Positions 50,029 to 63,072 of a stretch of DNA of 64,000 bases are shown here, piece by piece. Below the pieces are notes generated by a model. That model was not told the DNA's origin, did no database searches, and worked only from the letters and a program-made list of their open reading frames with translations. Made by a program: the position numbers and the translations under genes. Positions within the stretch are counted from its first letter, which is position 1; each line of letters opens with the position of its first letter. The stretch is from Ehretia macrophylla (Eukaryota; Streptophyta; Magnoliopsida; Boraginales; Ehretiaceae), in the NCBI GenBank assembly GCA_037974665.1, contig CM075768.1, positions 12,143,001-12,207,000 of the forward strand, in the 5' to 3' direction.

Positions 50029-52150
50029 ATCGGCGAATAACTCTGGATAGCATTCCCGCATCTGGTCTTCTCTCTCCTATGTAGCATCCTCTAACCCGTG
50101 ATGATCCCACATAACTTTAACCATCGGAATTCTCTTAGTCCTCAGCTCCTGAACTTTCTGATCCACAATCTGAAGAGGTTTCTCCGAATAGGTCAAAGTT
50201 TCACTAATCTCTAAAGGCTTGGGCTCAAGAACATGAGAAGGATCTGACTAATACTTCCGAAGCATAGAAACATGGAAGACATCATGAATTCTGCCTAGGC
50301 TAGGAGGCAAAGCTAGACGATAGGCCAATTCACCAATGGTTTCAGTTATTTCAATCGGTCCCACATAACGAGGACTGAGTTTACCTCCTTTACCATGCCG
50401 AATCAGGCCCTTATGAGGAGAAATTTTCAGAAATACTCCATCCCCTACGACAAATTTCAGATCACGACGGCGTTTATCTGCATAACTCTTTTGCCGACTT
50501 TGAGCTGTAAGCATCCTCTTTCTGATAAGCTGCACATGATCAATCATTCTGTTCATCTCAGGTAAAAGAGTAGGGTCAATAGCCTTCATCTTACCAACCT
50601 CATCCTAGTAGAGAGGAGACCAGCATTTACGCCCATAAAGTGCCTCATAAGGTGTCATACCAATAGTAGCTTGATAACTATTATTGTAGGCGAACTTTGC
50701 GAGTGGCAAATACTTCTCCCAGCTTTTACTGAAGTCCAGAATACAAGCTCGTAACATATCCTCGAGGATTAAGATAGTTCTCTCAGATTGACCATCTGTC
50801 TGAGGATGATAGGTAGTACTGAAACTCAAAGTCGTGCCCAAAGCTTTCTAAATCTTCTGCCAGAACTAAGATGTGAATCTAGGATCTCTATCTGACACAA
50901 TACTCTTTGGAATCCCATGAAGTCTGACAACATTCTCAATATACAACTCTGCTAGCTTATCAAGAGAATCAGTCTTCTTTTTAGCAATGAAATGAGAAGT
51001 CTTGGTCAATCTATCAACAACAACCCAAACTGAGTCATTACCCTTCGAAGACCCCGGCAAATCAGAGACGAAATCCATGGTAATATGGTCCCATTTCCAA
51101 ATAGGAATGACCAACGGCTGCAACAACCCTACCGGTCTCTGATGTTCGACTTTAACTTTCTGACAAGCAAGACATCGAGCAACATAGTCAGCAATTTCTC
51201 TCTTCATGTTATTCTACCAGAAGTTTTGCTTCAAATATTTATACATCTTTGTACTGCCTGGATGGATGGTATACTTAGAACTGTGTGCCTCAGCAAGAAT
51301 ATCCCTCTTCAGAGTTAGCTCACTCGGAATACAAATTCTACCTTTGAATTTGAGAATGCCATCATAATGCAATTTGAAATCCGACTCTCCCCCTTTAGAA
51401 TTCTCTAAGACTTTCAACAATTGAGGATCAGTTTGTTGAGCTTCTCGAATCCTGGATAATAATAGAGATTGAATCTGTAGACTTGCGAATTGAATACCAG
51501 AGTGTGAAGTATTAGGCTTCCATAAGCATAGTTCCTCTATGAATTCCCAATTCTTGATGATTAAACTGGTAACTGTAGCCTTACGGCTTAAAGCATCAAC
51601 AACAATATTAGCTTTACCTGGCAGATAATTGATAGTACAATTATAATCCTCAAGCAACTCCAACCAACCCCTATGCCTCATATTCAACTCTTTCTGAGAG
51701 AAGATATATTTCAGACTCTTGTGATCAATAAAGATTTCAAACTTGTTGCCCCAGAGATAATGACGCCATTTTTTTAATGCAAGAATGATAGCTGCGAGCT
51801 CCAGATTGTGCGTCGGATAATTGAGTTCATAAGGTTTCAGTTTCCTGGAAGCATAAGCAATAACCTTTCCATTCTGCATTAATACGCAGCCCAGACCCTC
51901 CTTCGAAGCATCACTATAGATCACCAGATTATCATAACCCTCAGGTGAAGCAAGAATAGGAGTTGTACTCAATCTCTTCTTCAATTCCTGGAAGTTGGCC
52001 TCACATTTATCATTCCAGTCAAACATTGTTTTCTTCTGAGTAAGCTGAGTCAAAGGCCCTGCAATTTTAGAGAAATCCTTGACGAATCTCCGATAATACC
52101 CATCTAAACCAAGGAAGCTACGAATTTTTGTAACCGTTTCCAAGATAACA
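50029..52150 (-). pseudogene. Gypsy pol, RNase H, integrase and chromodomain part
   Basis: Read right to left. RNase H ([32 protein letters not shown]) is followed by the integrase zinc-binding region ([16 protein letters not shown]), the DDE core (WDHITMDFVSDLP, IVSDRDPRF, TYHPQTDGQSERT with the Glu in ILEDML), the C-terminal GDGVFLKISPHKG region, and a chromodomain-like tail (VKVMWDHHGLEDAT, EREDQMRECYPELF). Stops at 51210-51212 (W to stop), near 50850 and 50865 (Q to stop), near 50604 (W to stop), 50248-50250 and about 50083 (W to stop). A frameshift with loss of a few bases near 52145 separates it from the RT part. Confidence 0.93.
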
Positions 52151-53660
52151 CAACTTCAATCTTTGCTGGATCAATAGAAATACCATCCCGCGAGATAAAG
52201 TGACCAAGAAAAGCAACTTACTTAAGCCAGAATTCACATTTGCTTAATTTTGCAAACAACTGCTGCTCTTGAAGAGTCTGTAACACAATTCTGAGATGTT
52301 GTTCATGTTCCGCCTCAGATTTAGAATAGACAAGAATATCATCAATAAAGATAACCACAAATTGGTCCAAATAGGGACGGAATACCCTCTGCATTAAATC
52401 CATGAATGCGGCGAGAGCATTAGTTAGGCCAAACGGTAAGACAACAAACTCATAATGGCCATAACGAGTTCTGAAAGCAGTTTTAGGAACATCATCTTTC
52501 TTAATCCTCAACTGATAATAGCCCTGCCTCAGATCGAATTTGGAAAATACCTTGGCACCTTGCAATTGATCAAATAACTCTTCAATTAAAGGCAAAGGAT
52601 ATTTGTTTTTGATAGTCACCTGATTAAGACCCCGATAATCAATGCATAAATGAAGAGATCCATCTTTCTTTTTAACAAACAAGACCGGTGCACCCCAAGG
52701 TGAATAACTCGGTTGAATGAATCCCTTCTCAAGCAAGCCCTGCAATTGAACTTTCAATTCCTGCAATTCGGGCAGAGCCATTCTATACGGAGTCCTAGAG
52801 ATAGGTGCAGTCCCTGGTAATAAGTCAATCATGAACTCTATCTCCCTATCAGGTGGTAAACCAGGTAATTCCTCAAGAAAGACCCCCGGAAACTCTCTCA
52901 CGATAGGTACATCATTCAAGTTCAATTGGTCCACAGGTTGATTAATCAAATATGCAAGATAAGCCTCACAACCCTTGCTCAATAGTTTAGATGCTCTAAT
53001 AGAAGAAATAATAGGAGTCCCAGTTGATTTTCTACTACCAATTATTTCAATTACAGGCTGGTCAAGCATTTCTAATCTCACAATTTTCTTTCTACAATCA
53101 AGATGTGCATAATAACTCCCCAACCAGTCCATCCCCAAGATAAGTTCAAAGTCATGGAAGGGTAGAATAATCAAGTCAGCAGGAAAAACACAACCCTCAA
53201 TAAAAATATTACATGCTTTGCAAATAGATCTAGTAACAAACTTCGGACCCATAGGAGTATAGACCACAATCTCATGCAACAGTTTATCATGTTTCAGTTT
53301 AGCATTTTGTGCACAAATAGGAGTAATAAATGAATGAGTGACCCCGGAGTCAATTAAAACCTTAACTGATTGATCATTGAGAAGAAAAGTACATTCTACT
53401 ACAGCCATCGTATCCGAAAGCTCCTCTACATCCAAAGCAAATACATGGGCCTGACCTCGCGGTGCTGGTGCGGCAACTGGTGCCCTAGTCTGAGAATTCT
53501 GAGCCAATGTCTGACCCCTGGTGTTCTTGTATTTCAGACAATCCTTCACTCTGTGCTGGTCACTCCCACAGCCTGTACACTTGTTCTGTTTCCTCTAACA
53601 AACCTCCTCAGTATGACCTTGACGCTGACAAAAGCTGCACTGCTGGTGACGTCTTAGAGC
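52151..53660 (-). pseudogene. Gypsy gag zinc knuckles, protease and reverse transcriptase
   Basis: Two CCHC knuckles (CSFCQRQGHTEEVC and [14 protein letters not shown], about 53545-53640) are followed by aspartic protease ([10 protein letters not shown], where the family usually has DSGATHS) and [63 protein letters not shown] and the catalytic [10 protein letters not shown]. Stop codons at about 53597 and 52215. The RT core itself (52218-53549) is an uninterrupted 443-codon frame. Confidence 0.93.
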
Positions 53661-54673
53661 AGTGCCTCCCGAATGAGCTCTGAAAGTAGAGGTAGCTGAA
53701 CTACCCTCTGCGAACAAGATACAATTGGACGAGATTGACTCTGAGTCTGACTTTGAACTGGCCGTGCCTAAGTCTGAGTAGGCCCTGTATAACTCTGAGT
53801 CTGCCTCGGCTATGGACTCTGCCCAACTGAAATAGTCTGTCTCTAGTACCCTTGACTCTGAGTCTGGAACTGCCGCTTACTCGATTGACTTGTCTCAGCT
53901 AATATGTCTACCTTGCGCTTTTCATACCTCGAGGCGGCTCTGACCACTACAGCATAATTAGGGTAATCATTTGCAGACAAATTTAGCATAATATCATTTC
54001 TCAACCCCATAATGAATCTCTGCATTTTCATATCCTCAGGTTGTACCAATGCCGACACATAACGGGAGAGCCTAGTAAAAGTAGCCTCATATTGGTCCAC
54101 TGACATATTTCCCTACTTCAAAGCTATAAACTCTGCTTGGCGTCTCTCACGGGCAACCACTGATATATATTTGTCTCGGAATTCATGGACGAAGTCAGCC
54201 CATGAATGATGAACCCTCTCGGCTTCCCATTTCTCGCTAATAGTATGCCACCACTCTTCGGCATCACCCTCCAGAAGAAATGTGGCATAGGTAATTTTGC
54301 TCTCATCACTACACTCTAGAATTGCAGCCACCCTTTCAAACTTCCTCAACCACAATTCAGATTTCATATCATTAGGTTCTCCAAAGAAGCTATTGGCCTC
54401 GTGATGTAAAAATCTGTCATACAAATTAACTCCAGTAGTACCACTACCCTCGACTCTGGCAGCCTGATTACCTCTGGCAGCCCTTGTCTGATCCTGCTAA
54501 GTTACAAATTGAGCAATGGTATTCATAGCAGTAGCCATAGTAGCCAGAATCTGTGCAGTGCTGGGTTCTGGTCCTTGTGGTGGTGCATTCTCTGCTACAC
54601 CTGCTTCCTGCCTGGGAATCTCATCCGGTTCTCTATCAACATTCTGATTCTCAGTTCGACGACGGGGTCCCAT
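53661..54673 (-). pseudogene. Gypsy gag, broken
   Basis: Starts at ATG 54673 (MGPRRRTENQNV) about 355 bp after the primer site. The retrotransposon gag core is clear: FERVAAILECSDESKITYAT, EGDAEEWWHT, then VDQYEATFTRLSRYV and FIMGLRNDI. Stops at 54497-54499 and 54110-54112 and a frameshift in the Gln/Ser/Thr-rich linker (53660-53840) before the zinc knuckles. Confidence 0.92.
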
Positions 54674-55045
54674 TCCAGATAACTAGAATGCAAAGTATTA
54701 TGACAAGCATTTGTATAATTCACAGTTAAATCACATAAGAACAAGTTCAAATAAGTTAACATAAGATCGCACATAGGGTCATACAACATTTTACATATTA
54801 AACATATAAGTAAAACGATTAATCATACTTTTCATTCTTAACTTTCCACTTTTACACCATAATTCAAATAAGACCTTTCACATTCTCGCTTTCATGCTAG
54901 CATGTGCTTAATCATTCAATCTTTCTCTTAGCCATTCAAGGAAACATTTATTCACATAATCACACATTAACTCAAGAGACTCCTACCCACAGACCAAGAA
55001 AGTTAACCTGGCTTCATGAACCTATAAGCTCTGATACCACCTAAA

Positions 55046-57550
55046 TGTAATGCCCCGACCCAACCCCACGCTAAAGGTTAAGTCTGGACCCGACACACGG
55101 ACAAAGTCTCCTCTATACCGTGGACATTCTGGAAACCTGAAATCACTCAAATAAATCCACAATACAACAAGACAAGCTTTTATAACTAAAGTTCAAAGGT
55201 TCAAGGCCATCCGAGCCTTGAAGCATACAACCGTTCAAAATCACACAAGCATGCAACCAACTTAACTTACTTCATAAAATCCGATCATCATACCATCCAA
55301 AATAACATTGGCATATACCTAGGAGTTGAAACCAAGCATACTTTAAAGCATACACTCCGAAGCATGCAAGTAGCTAGAAAATAGGACATAGTTATTACAA
55401 ACCATGGTTTCTCAAATCTATCACTACAACCAACTATCATTCAACTTGCAACTACAAGAATATACATAGCCCTAAGACCACAAAATAGATCATACTATAG
55501 CAATACAAGTACGCCATGTAATAAAAAGAAGGCACATCCACCTTAGACAACAAACACACAGCAACTAGGGCAAAGGCTCAACCTGAAATTCTTCATCTTC
55601 CACTAGCACCTCAACTAGCTGGGGATCACCCTCAGCACTTCCTGAAACATATATCGAGGTATGAGCAACCACTCTTGCCCAGTGAGGGATAAAGTCTCTT
55701 GGGCGTGTAATGCAACAGGTAATACAGTTAAACAATAATAGCAATTAAACCATTCAAGAAATAATAATAGCTTAAATAACCACACATTAAAAAGGATACA
55801 TTTCACTTAACCCCAACACTCCAAATCTTCACTTGATCTTCGTTCACGATCCACGAACCACGATGTCGATCACGATAAGACGGCATAACCCCAAACACTC
55901 TAGTGGGTGTACTCCGGATGTACCCCGATAATCCTACGACCCAACACCCCCTGAAAATCTCTGAACCAGGCGAGTGAGGGAATAGGGTACGGAGTTTGAA
56001 TATCCACAGGCAAGCCCTCTGCCGCCCAGTCGATATTCAACACAACTGCCCCTGACACTATGGTTGTGCAACCACTATGCAATGCACTTAACAATGGCAT
56101 GATATTGATAATAATATAAGCAATAACACGTAAGAGGATCAACAAAGAAGGTTGACCTCGAAACAGATGGATTAGAAGCAGTTCAATACAAGTAATTAAG
56201 AGGTTTACAAAGGAGAAAATCCAAGATACTCATAGAACTACACTAAAAGCTTGAAAACAACTTGAAACCACATTTAAACACATATGGAGACATGCCAAGG
56301 TCTTAGATGCAGGTGACAATCGAATTTACCCTTAAACCCCTTTGTAATTCCATCCGTTTTCCTTCCAAACTCACATTAATGATTCAAATTCGAAGGGAAG
56401 CTATACCAATCTTCTAATTAACCTTTAAGGTACCTTTACAACCCGCAATTACGTTCGATTACCCGCAATTATCCCGAAAGCCCCAATTTTCCTCTTATAG
56501 CTTTGAACTACACCTACCTTAATCGGGCTTCAAACAAGAGTTAGCAAAGATTCTATAGTACCTAGGTAGCCTAAGAATACTAAAAGTCAAGCCCGAATCC
56601 ACTCGGATTTGCATTAACCCCGAAACCCCTTTGTTAAAGTCGGCTAATTCACATTCTATGCAAATTTAGAGCAATTTGAGTGCACGGGGCCATTAGACTA
56701 CCTTCATTAGCACCTAAGGCATCTATTAGAAGCATTGAATCAAGCTAATACGTGCAATTACACAAAATCCTAGAAATCTATCACTATTCACCTCATAAAT
56801 CAAAATAGCGATTCCAACCGTTTAAAATGGGAACCAATGGCTTAAATACGTTCTCTAGCACTTATATACAAGGTATAATAGCATGAATAAGCATTAGAGT
56901 ATCATTTGATAGAATTTATAACAAATCAAGAAAATAGCAACAATTTTAAAATGCGCAAAAAGTCATGAAATCCCTCACCAATGCGCGCAAGAGCTCTCGG
57001 AAGACTAACAAACACCCTAAACTACTTGCTCCTAGCCTAGCTTGGCTTGGATTGAGGAATTGATGAAGAAAAACTCACCCAAGAGAGAGAGAGGGGCTGT
57101 CGGGTTCTGCAGTCTTTTTTTCAGCTTTTATTTTTTTTTCTCTTGCATTTTATGAGCTTAAGTGTGTTATAAGATGACTAAGCCAAGGTAGGGTCATGTT
57201 TGGGTGGTTAAGTGGTCCACTAGAATGCGCGTAGATAGCCTTAAACGAGTCTAAAGTGAAAAATATAAGCTATCTAATTAAAACACTAAGTTATGTTACG
57301 TAACGCTATTTATAGTTTGCTAAAAATATTTTCTAAACGAGTACTCCTATCGTTTTTAGATCAATTGTACATTTTCCTCATTCCTCAGATAATTAATATG
57401 ATTTAATAAAAATGCTAATTCAATAATATAATGTAGTTGAAAAACGGGATGAATAGTAGCTAAGAAAGACAACAAGTAAAGCACAGAATTAAATGCGCAA
57501 ATAATAGATGTAACAGTAAATGTATACATGGAAAAAGCTCGGGCATCACA
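55046..57550 (-). repeat. Gypsy 5' LTR
   Basis: 2505 bp. Adjacent to the primer site at 55028-55039. Differs from the 3' LTR mostly by transitions (six in the first 87 bp, all C/T or G/A). Hairpin at 55663-55680. Confidence 0.95.
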
Positions 57551-57555
57551 AATGG

Positions 57556-58423
57556 TGCTACCCATTTGAAGTTTTTTCTTTTCTACCCACCATCCCCATT
57601 TGCTCTACCCCCAATAGATTCAAATCTGAAATGCGAGCCAGATTTTGCTGAGTTGTTTGCAGCACAGTGCATTGAAATTTGAACTTAATCATCATTTAGA
57701 TAAGGTAGTGTGTTGGTAATGTGCAAGGTCAAAGATCAAGGTGCACATAGCATGTTTCTACTTTTATTGAACAACACAAAAGTCTCATTCGCGCTCAATT
57801 CTTCTTTTTCTAAAAAAATTATTTATCTTAATCTTCTTCTCGCATTTGTCTCTTGTAAGAGATTAAATGAGGAAAGAGCCTAACAAAATAAGGAATGTAA
57901 TGAACATTTTGCATTCAAACTTTCATGAAATATATGTTCTATGACTCGGGCAGAAGCACATGTACAAGAGAGAAAAATCAAAAAGCACGTAAACAAGAGC
58001 ATAGGGTGGGCCATGTTCAAAGGAAATGTTCAAAGCAAGAAAAGAAAGGTACAAAGCAAGCTAGGAACGATGGGTGATTTATAGGAGCTCGTTTAGCGGA
58101 GGAGGAATGTGAGATATTAGGTCACATGAAACACGTTGAGTTACGAGCATAGTTATCGTAATCGTACCATTCGCGATACAAATTTCAATACGATTCACCT
58201 AAAAATCGATACGAATCAACATGTGAATCATAAATTGGTATGAATCGCAAACCAAATCGTGAAAAAAGATGTCGAATCGTATCGGATTAGCTGATTCACC
58301 GATTCGTCTGATTCATTGCTATGATGGTTTTTTTTCTCTTCTATCTGATGCTATGGTGTTTGTCAGTGGAGAAACCAAAAAAAAGGAAATAGGACATGTG
58401 GAGAAAAAATTGAGTGGAATAAA
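57556..58423. other. Unassigned sequence between Gypsy and CACTA elements
   Basis: No gene recognised; laccase exon 1 was sought here and not found. 58150-58320 contains many forms of the word CGATTCG / GAATCGTATCG, suggesting a short dispersed repeat. Confidence 0.45.
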
Positions 58424-59342
58424 CACTACAAAAAAGGCTGATGTTGCGGACATTTTTTGTAGCCTAGCAGTAGCCAACTTGGGACGGGCTACGGATATGC
58501 TAAAAAAACCTCGTCCGTAGCTAAAAGTCCCGTAGTCAAATTGATATTTCGTAACCCATTTGTAGTCAATTTCAAAAATTAATTTGTATTTAATTTTTAT
58601 AACTTCCGTAGCAAAATAGCCATAGCCCATCTGTAGCCAACTAAAATTTTGACCTTTTTTTTTATTAATTATTAATGTCCATAGCAAAACTGTAGTCGTT
58701 TCAGTCGTAACTCGGCCGTTGCCCATGACTATGGATTGGTATCCGTAGAATTTCGATAGCCAATCCATAGCCAATTGTCGCCAAATATTCGTAGCCAATT
58801 CGTAGCCTTTTATTGACACATTTCCGTAGGCAATCCGTAGCCTTTTGTCGACACATTTTCGTCGCCAATTTGTTGCCATTTGTCATCATATATCGGTAGC
58901 CAATTTGTTGCCTTTTGTCGACATATTTTCATAGCCAATCCGTAGTTATTTGTCGCCACATATTGGTAGCCAATCTGTTGCCCAATTCCGTAACCATTTG
59001 TCTGTCGAAAAATGGTGGCTAATTGTCTATCGCTATTCTGTCACCTAATAATTATTAATTATTCTGAAAATAATATGAAATATAAATATAAAAAAATAAA
59101 ACAAATTTACACAACAAAATGTAAAATTAAATATCCAAAATAATATTTACATAACGCATCTTTTAAATTCACAAAAATATTAAAATATTGTTCGAAATTA
59201 GTTTCTAAAATTGTCCAAAAAAACCAAATCCTAAATGTACCATTGATCATGTTGATCGAGCTAATGTTGTGGTTAGGAGTGCTTTAGCAGATCAATTGTC
59301 TCGAGCTCATTTTTTTAATCGCTAAAACGGTCTCTGATACCC

Positions 59343-61683
59343 TGATAAAGACCAGGAAGCGATTATATTCAAACTTACACCAACCTCAATAATCTAGGAT
59401 CGTGATGTCACGAGCTTAAGAAGATCGCTCCTCCTAAGTTCGTTAAGCCATTATACATTAGCCCGAACACTATTAACCATAAAACCATATAATCAAGCTA
59501 TTAAAATTACTTCCCAATTACTAAAGCCCAAGTTTAATAAGTTAAATTACGTCACCTATTGATACAATAATTCTAATAAAACATATTATACAAACTTCAT
59601 CACTAATAATTAAGATTACAACCACCTAATTCATATTTACAAGTCCTAGATCCATCATATAGATCTAACTACTATGCCCAGGCCTCAAAAGAAGAAGGTA
59701 CTAATCTAACACATAACTAAGAATCCAAAAGTTTAAAGCATTACATCAAATAGTTCATATAGCCAACTTCATCTGTTACAACAAGAGGTTTATCACACAA
59801 GGAAGCTTCCCCTTCAACTCGTAACATTGGCTCGGACTCAACTTTACCTGCAATTGTCATAAAAAAGGGTGAGCTACACCTAGCTCAGCGAGGGATATCG
59901 GGAAGGGGATTTTCATAAACATTTTATTATGTAGAAAACATTTTGAAAGTCGTGTCATGCACAAATGAATAGTTAATTAGAAACAAGGTAAAACATGATA
60001 AAGAAACTAGAACAAGCATGAAGAAACGAGAGATACAATTAGAGAACGCAATATCCTGAACATTTAATGAGAAAGAAATCAGTCACGATAATAAACAAAC
60101 AACTCTATTCCTTGAGGACCTCAAGGGACCAAGCGGGAGTAGGAAATCATATGGTAAAAGGATATAATTTCTTGAACTTTGTTGAAGATGACCAATCTCG
60201 AACCTTTGTCAATACCATAATCCCAATCACCAAACATGAAGGCGAAATCCAGATATACACCACGAAATTACCATGGTAGCCTGTCCGTCCTGGCAAGCCC
60301 AATGCTGCCCAGGTGGTACTGGAACTTCTACCATGGTGTTTATTAGATTGCATGAACTACGGGAAGTCATGGTAGCCGAGACCTAAACCTAACGGTCCAA
60401 TGCTGCATGGGGGAATCAGAACTTTTACCATGCCAGATATGAAAGGTAATAACCTTGAACATATTCTTACATATAAACATGTGAACAATTATAACAGCAT
60501 ACACGTATGTTCCTTTAATCATGTAACAATTAAAAACATGTATTCAACTTCATTTAAGCTCATTTAATATGCACCTTGATCCCATGTAAATATGCATTTG
60601 ATTGCAATTGAAAATAATGCACAATGAGCAAAATTGGGGCATCCGGTCGACTGATTTAGTCGACTCAGTCGACTTGATCTAGTCTACCTAATCATTGTCA
60701 GCAATATCCAGTCGACTGGACTTGAATCCGGTCAACCGGATCCATCAACCAAACACACGAATTTTCTTGTTTCTTTTACTTGTTAACTTGTTGCCTTGCC
60801 TCTAACACTAATCAAACACTTAATAAACTCAAATGGCAATACTAAACAACATATACAAGTTCAAGAATCATACTATAACACCCATGAATCAACCAATAAT
60901 TCAAAGAGCACTCAAGACACCATCTAAGTCCTAATGTTCTTGACTTTCATTTTTGTTCATTGTAAGCAACTCATACCTTCTAAAACATGTATAAAACTTC
61001 ACTCAACTCAAAATTTCAACCTCTACAACTCATCAAGGTCATCAAATTTATATATGGAAAGAAAAGCCCTAGCTTAAACAACCCATACAACACAAATCAT
61101 ACACCAAACTCTTAGTTTATGCACCACAAGCAAGAAGAACAACATCTATACATCATATAACCTTGGATGAGCTTTAACAAAAGCTTTTTCAAAGAATTCC
61201 TTACCTCTGCAAGAGTTTTATGTGCAAGAATGATGTTGGCAGATGCAAGATAGAGCTTAAAAATGCTTGCTAATGGCTTAGTTATCCCTCATTCTCCTTC
61301 TTCTTCTTCTTCTTCTTCTTCTTCTTTTTTTCTTTTTTCTCTTCCCAATCGTATGTGTGTGATCAAACGTGTGTGTGTGTATGAATATGTATATGTTTTG
61401 TTTTAAATAATAAAATGTAGGTAGAATATTTGTTTTATTGCTTATTGACCAATTTTCCCTTATAACTAAATGCTTACTACTAGTTTGTCATTTTGGTTGA
61501 TCTTCAACTAGTTAGTTATTAATCTTAAATCGGTAGAATTTAATTAATGCCTACGACATCTAACACGCCTCAATGTACGTAAAACGATACAAATGCACAT
61601 AAAATGATGTAAATACGCATTAAATGATACAAAAACGTTTTGAATGCTGTAAAATGCATATGAATTTTGTGCGGGGTCTCACA
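59343..61683 (-). repeat. LTR of a third Gypsy-type family, with a short internal stub
   Basis: On the minus strand it runs from TGTGAGACCCCGCAC (61683) to GGTCTTTATCA (59343), 2341 bp, followed by a primer-site-like GGTATCAGAGAC (59330-59341) and about 100 bp of internal sequence that fades near 59220. Contains ATATCCCTCGCTGAG and the perfect hairpin GAGCTA-ggtg-TAGCTC (59871-59886), a (TTC)n tract at 61296-61325 and a cluster of GTCGAC words at 60645-60735. The partner LTR is absent, so the element is truncated. Confidence 0.75.
61288..61325. repeat. (TTC)n microsatellite
   Basis: About ten TTC units inside the LTR. The head-to-head partner has the complementary (GAA)n tract at 63478-63525. 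Confidence 0.95.
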
Positions 61684-61689
61684 TCAATC

Positions 61690-62800
61690 TCCTGTTGCAA
61701 TTGCATCACGAGTTCCATGGCTTGGCTCACTTGTCGCTACGTCTCTTGTTGTGTATTTCTTTGGTTATCAAGTTGTTGCCTTAAGGACTCCGTTACTTCA
61801 ATGACTTACGTGTCGACTTCTTCTTGCGTGAGTCCAACTCTAGTATTGATGGCAGGAATAGAGGGTGCTTCCCTACCAATATGGACTCCTTGCGATTCGA
61901 GTCCATAGACACGCCCTTTCTTCGCCCCACCAACAGCCTGGTAGAAGATCTCATCGGGATTAACTGGCGGTACCGTGGTGTCCTCTTGCGTCGCATGTTG
62001 ATGTTACTGGAGCATCTCCTTATATCGTGACTAAAAAAATAACATTTATAAATATTTAATATTCTTATTAAATTAAAGGATAGTGAAAGTAATACACTGT
62101 ATAAATACTTACTATCATCTCACTAGTCTTTGGATCAAAGTACTGGATACCATCACCCTCCCCTTTATTATGGGCGACCTTGAAAGTATTAGCTCTATAG
62201 ACATGGGCGTTTGTTGTCTCCGCCTACATTATTAACTTCATAAGTAGTAATTACGCATTTACTAGAATATTAAGATAGAATAATTCATGCTATTACATTT
62301 AAGTAGTTAATTTTAGGTACATATCATCTTTCTCTGAACCCTTATCTAAATATTAAGGTAGCACCCGTGTAGTATACCGATTGATTTTTCTTGGCTGCTT
62401 TTGATTTCTCTATCCACTTTGGGTTGCGCCATCTTAGTTGTATTTGCTCCCAATTTTCTTATGTCATCCACTTAGGAGGCTTGTCAAATTACGGGCCTTA
62501 GCCAATTGGTATTTCATTCTCTTTGTCACCTTAATAATAGAAGCAATGTTAGATATATGCCCTGTCACATGGGTGTCACTTATAATCTTTATGCAATGAC
62601 AAAAAAAAGGTAAATGCGAACATGTGTTAATTGAACATGCACGTATAAATGTACAAATGTATAATATAATAGATATTGACTGCATTAATGTTTATAAAAA
62701 CCTCAAAAGAGCAAAACCATCGATCATCTTCTAGAATTTCTCCATAAGTAATCCAGGGTTATGTGAATCTGTTTGTGAATAGTGACTTAAAATCTTTTAT
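61690..62800 (-). pseudogene. Ptta/En/Spm-type transposase, degenerate
   Basis: Read right to left: SLFTNRFT and WITYGEILEDDRW (about 62710-62800), NWEQIQLRWRNPKWIEKSKA (62395-62460), then AAKKNQSVYYTGATLIF (62340-62395), ETTNAHVYRANTFKVAHNKG (about 62160-62225), then DGIQYFDPKTSEMI (62112-62155), and a Gln-rich C-terminus (QQLDNQRNTQQET, MELVMQLQQEI; 61690-61775). This order (SKAAKKN, then HTTG-like, then FKVAH-G, then coiled Gln-rich end) is that of plant transposase_24 proteins. Several stops and frameshifts; the C-terminal end is cut by the LTR. Confidence 0.75.
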
Positions 62801-63072
62801 TATCGAAGCAGGTACAAATCTCTTAACAAGTATATCAATTATATAAGTTAGTGTCACTTGCATTAGCTTATTATAACTTCAAGAACTAATAAATAAAAAT
62901 TAAAGTAATTATAATTTTATTGAATGGTCGAATGTGAGTACACCTATCCTCCAACCATGTGCGTACTGATCGAGTGACTCGAATCCCATAGCCTGCCAAT
63001 TTGTTGTGGCAGCTACATGTGATAATGATTCTGGTTGTTCCGTTTACTGCTCGACGCTGGTCGTGGGCGTAG
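62801..63072. other. Upstream part of the transposase relic
   Basis: On the minus strand 62940-63070 may encode a low-complexity transposase N-terminus (RPRPASSSKRNNQN), but this is weak. Confidence 0.25.

Larger units (their letters stand above)
44854..57550 (-). mobile_element. Full-length Ty3/Gypsy chromovirus (Tekay-like), inactive
   Basis: Two LTRs of 2505 bp (5' at 55046-57550; 3' at 44854-49983 after subtracting a nested 2620-bp solo LTR and its 5-bp duplication). Target duplication AATGG at 44849-44853 and 57551-57555. LTR ends TGTGAYGCCC and GGGC(G/A)TTACA. Primer site TGGTATCAGAGC (55028-55039, minus) and polypurine tract TTAAGGGGGAGAGGA (49984-49998, minus). Internal gag-pol has protease, RT, RNase H, integrase and a C-terminal chromodomain-like segment, in Gypsy order. 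Identical LTR lengths imply a fairly recent insertion, yet pol carries many stops. Confidence 0.95.
58424..63072 (-). mobile_element. CACTA element with degenerate transposase, interrupted by an LTR
   Basis: The left terminus CACTACAAAAAA at 58424 is a CACTA end. It is followed to about 59040 by subterminal CCGTAGCCAATTTGTTGCC-type repeats, several in near-tandem units of about 50 bp (58780-58990). Transposase remnants lie at 61690-62800. An LTR (59343-61683) separates terminus and coding region. The right edge is uncertain because another LTR begins at 63073. Confidence 0.7.

Noticed and set aside
57556..58423. Laccase exon 1 or promoter
   Set aside because: No signal peptide-coding exon or laccase N-terminal motif could be found on the minus strand.
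58319..58879. 186-codon minus-strand frame with repeated Ala-Thr-Asn-Trp-like words
   Set aside because: Produced by the CACTA subterminal repeats read as protein.
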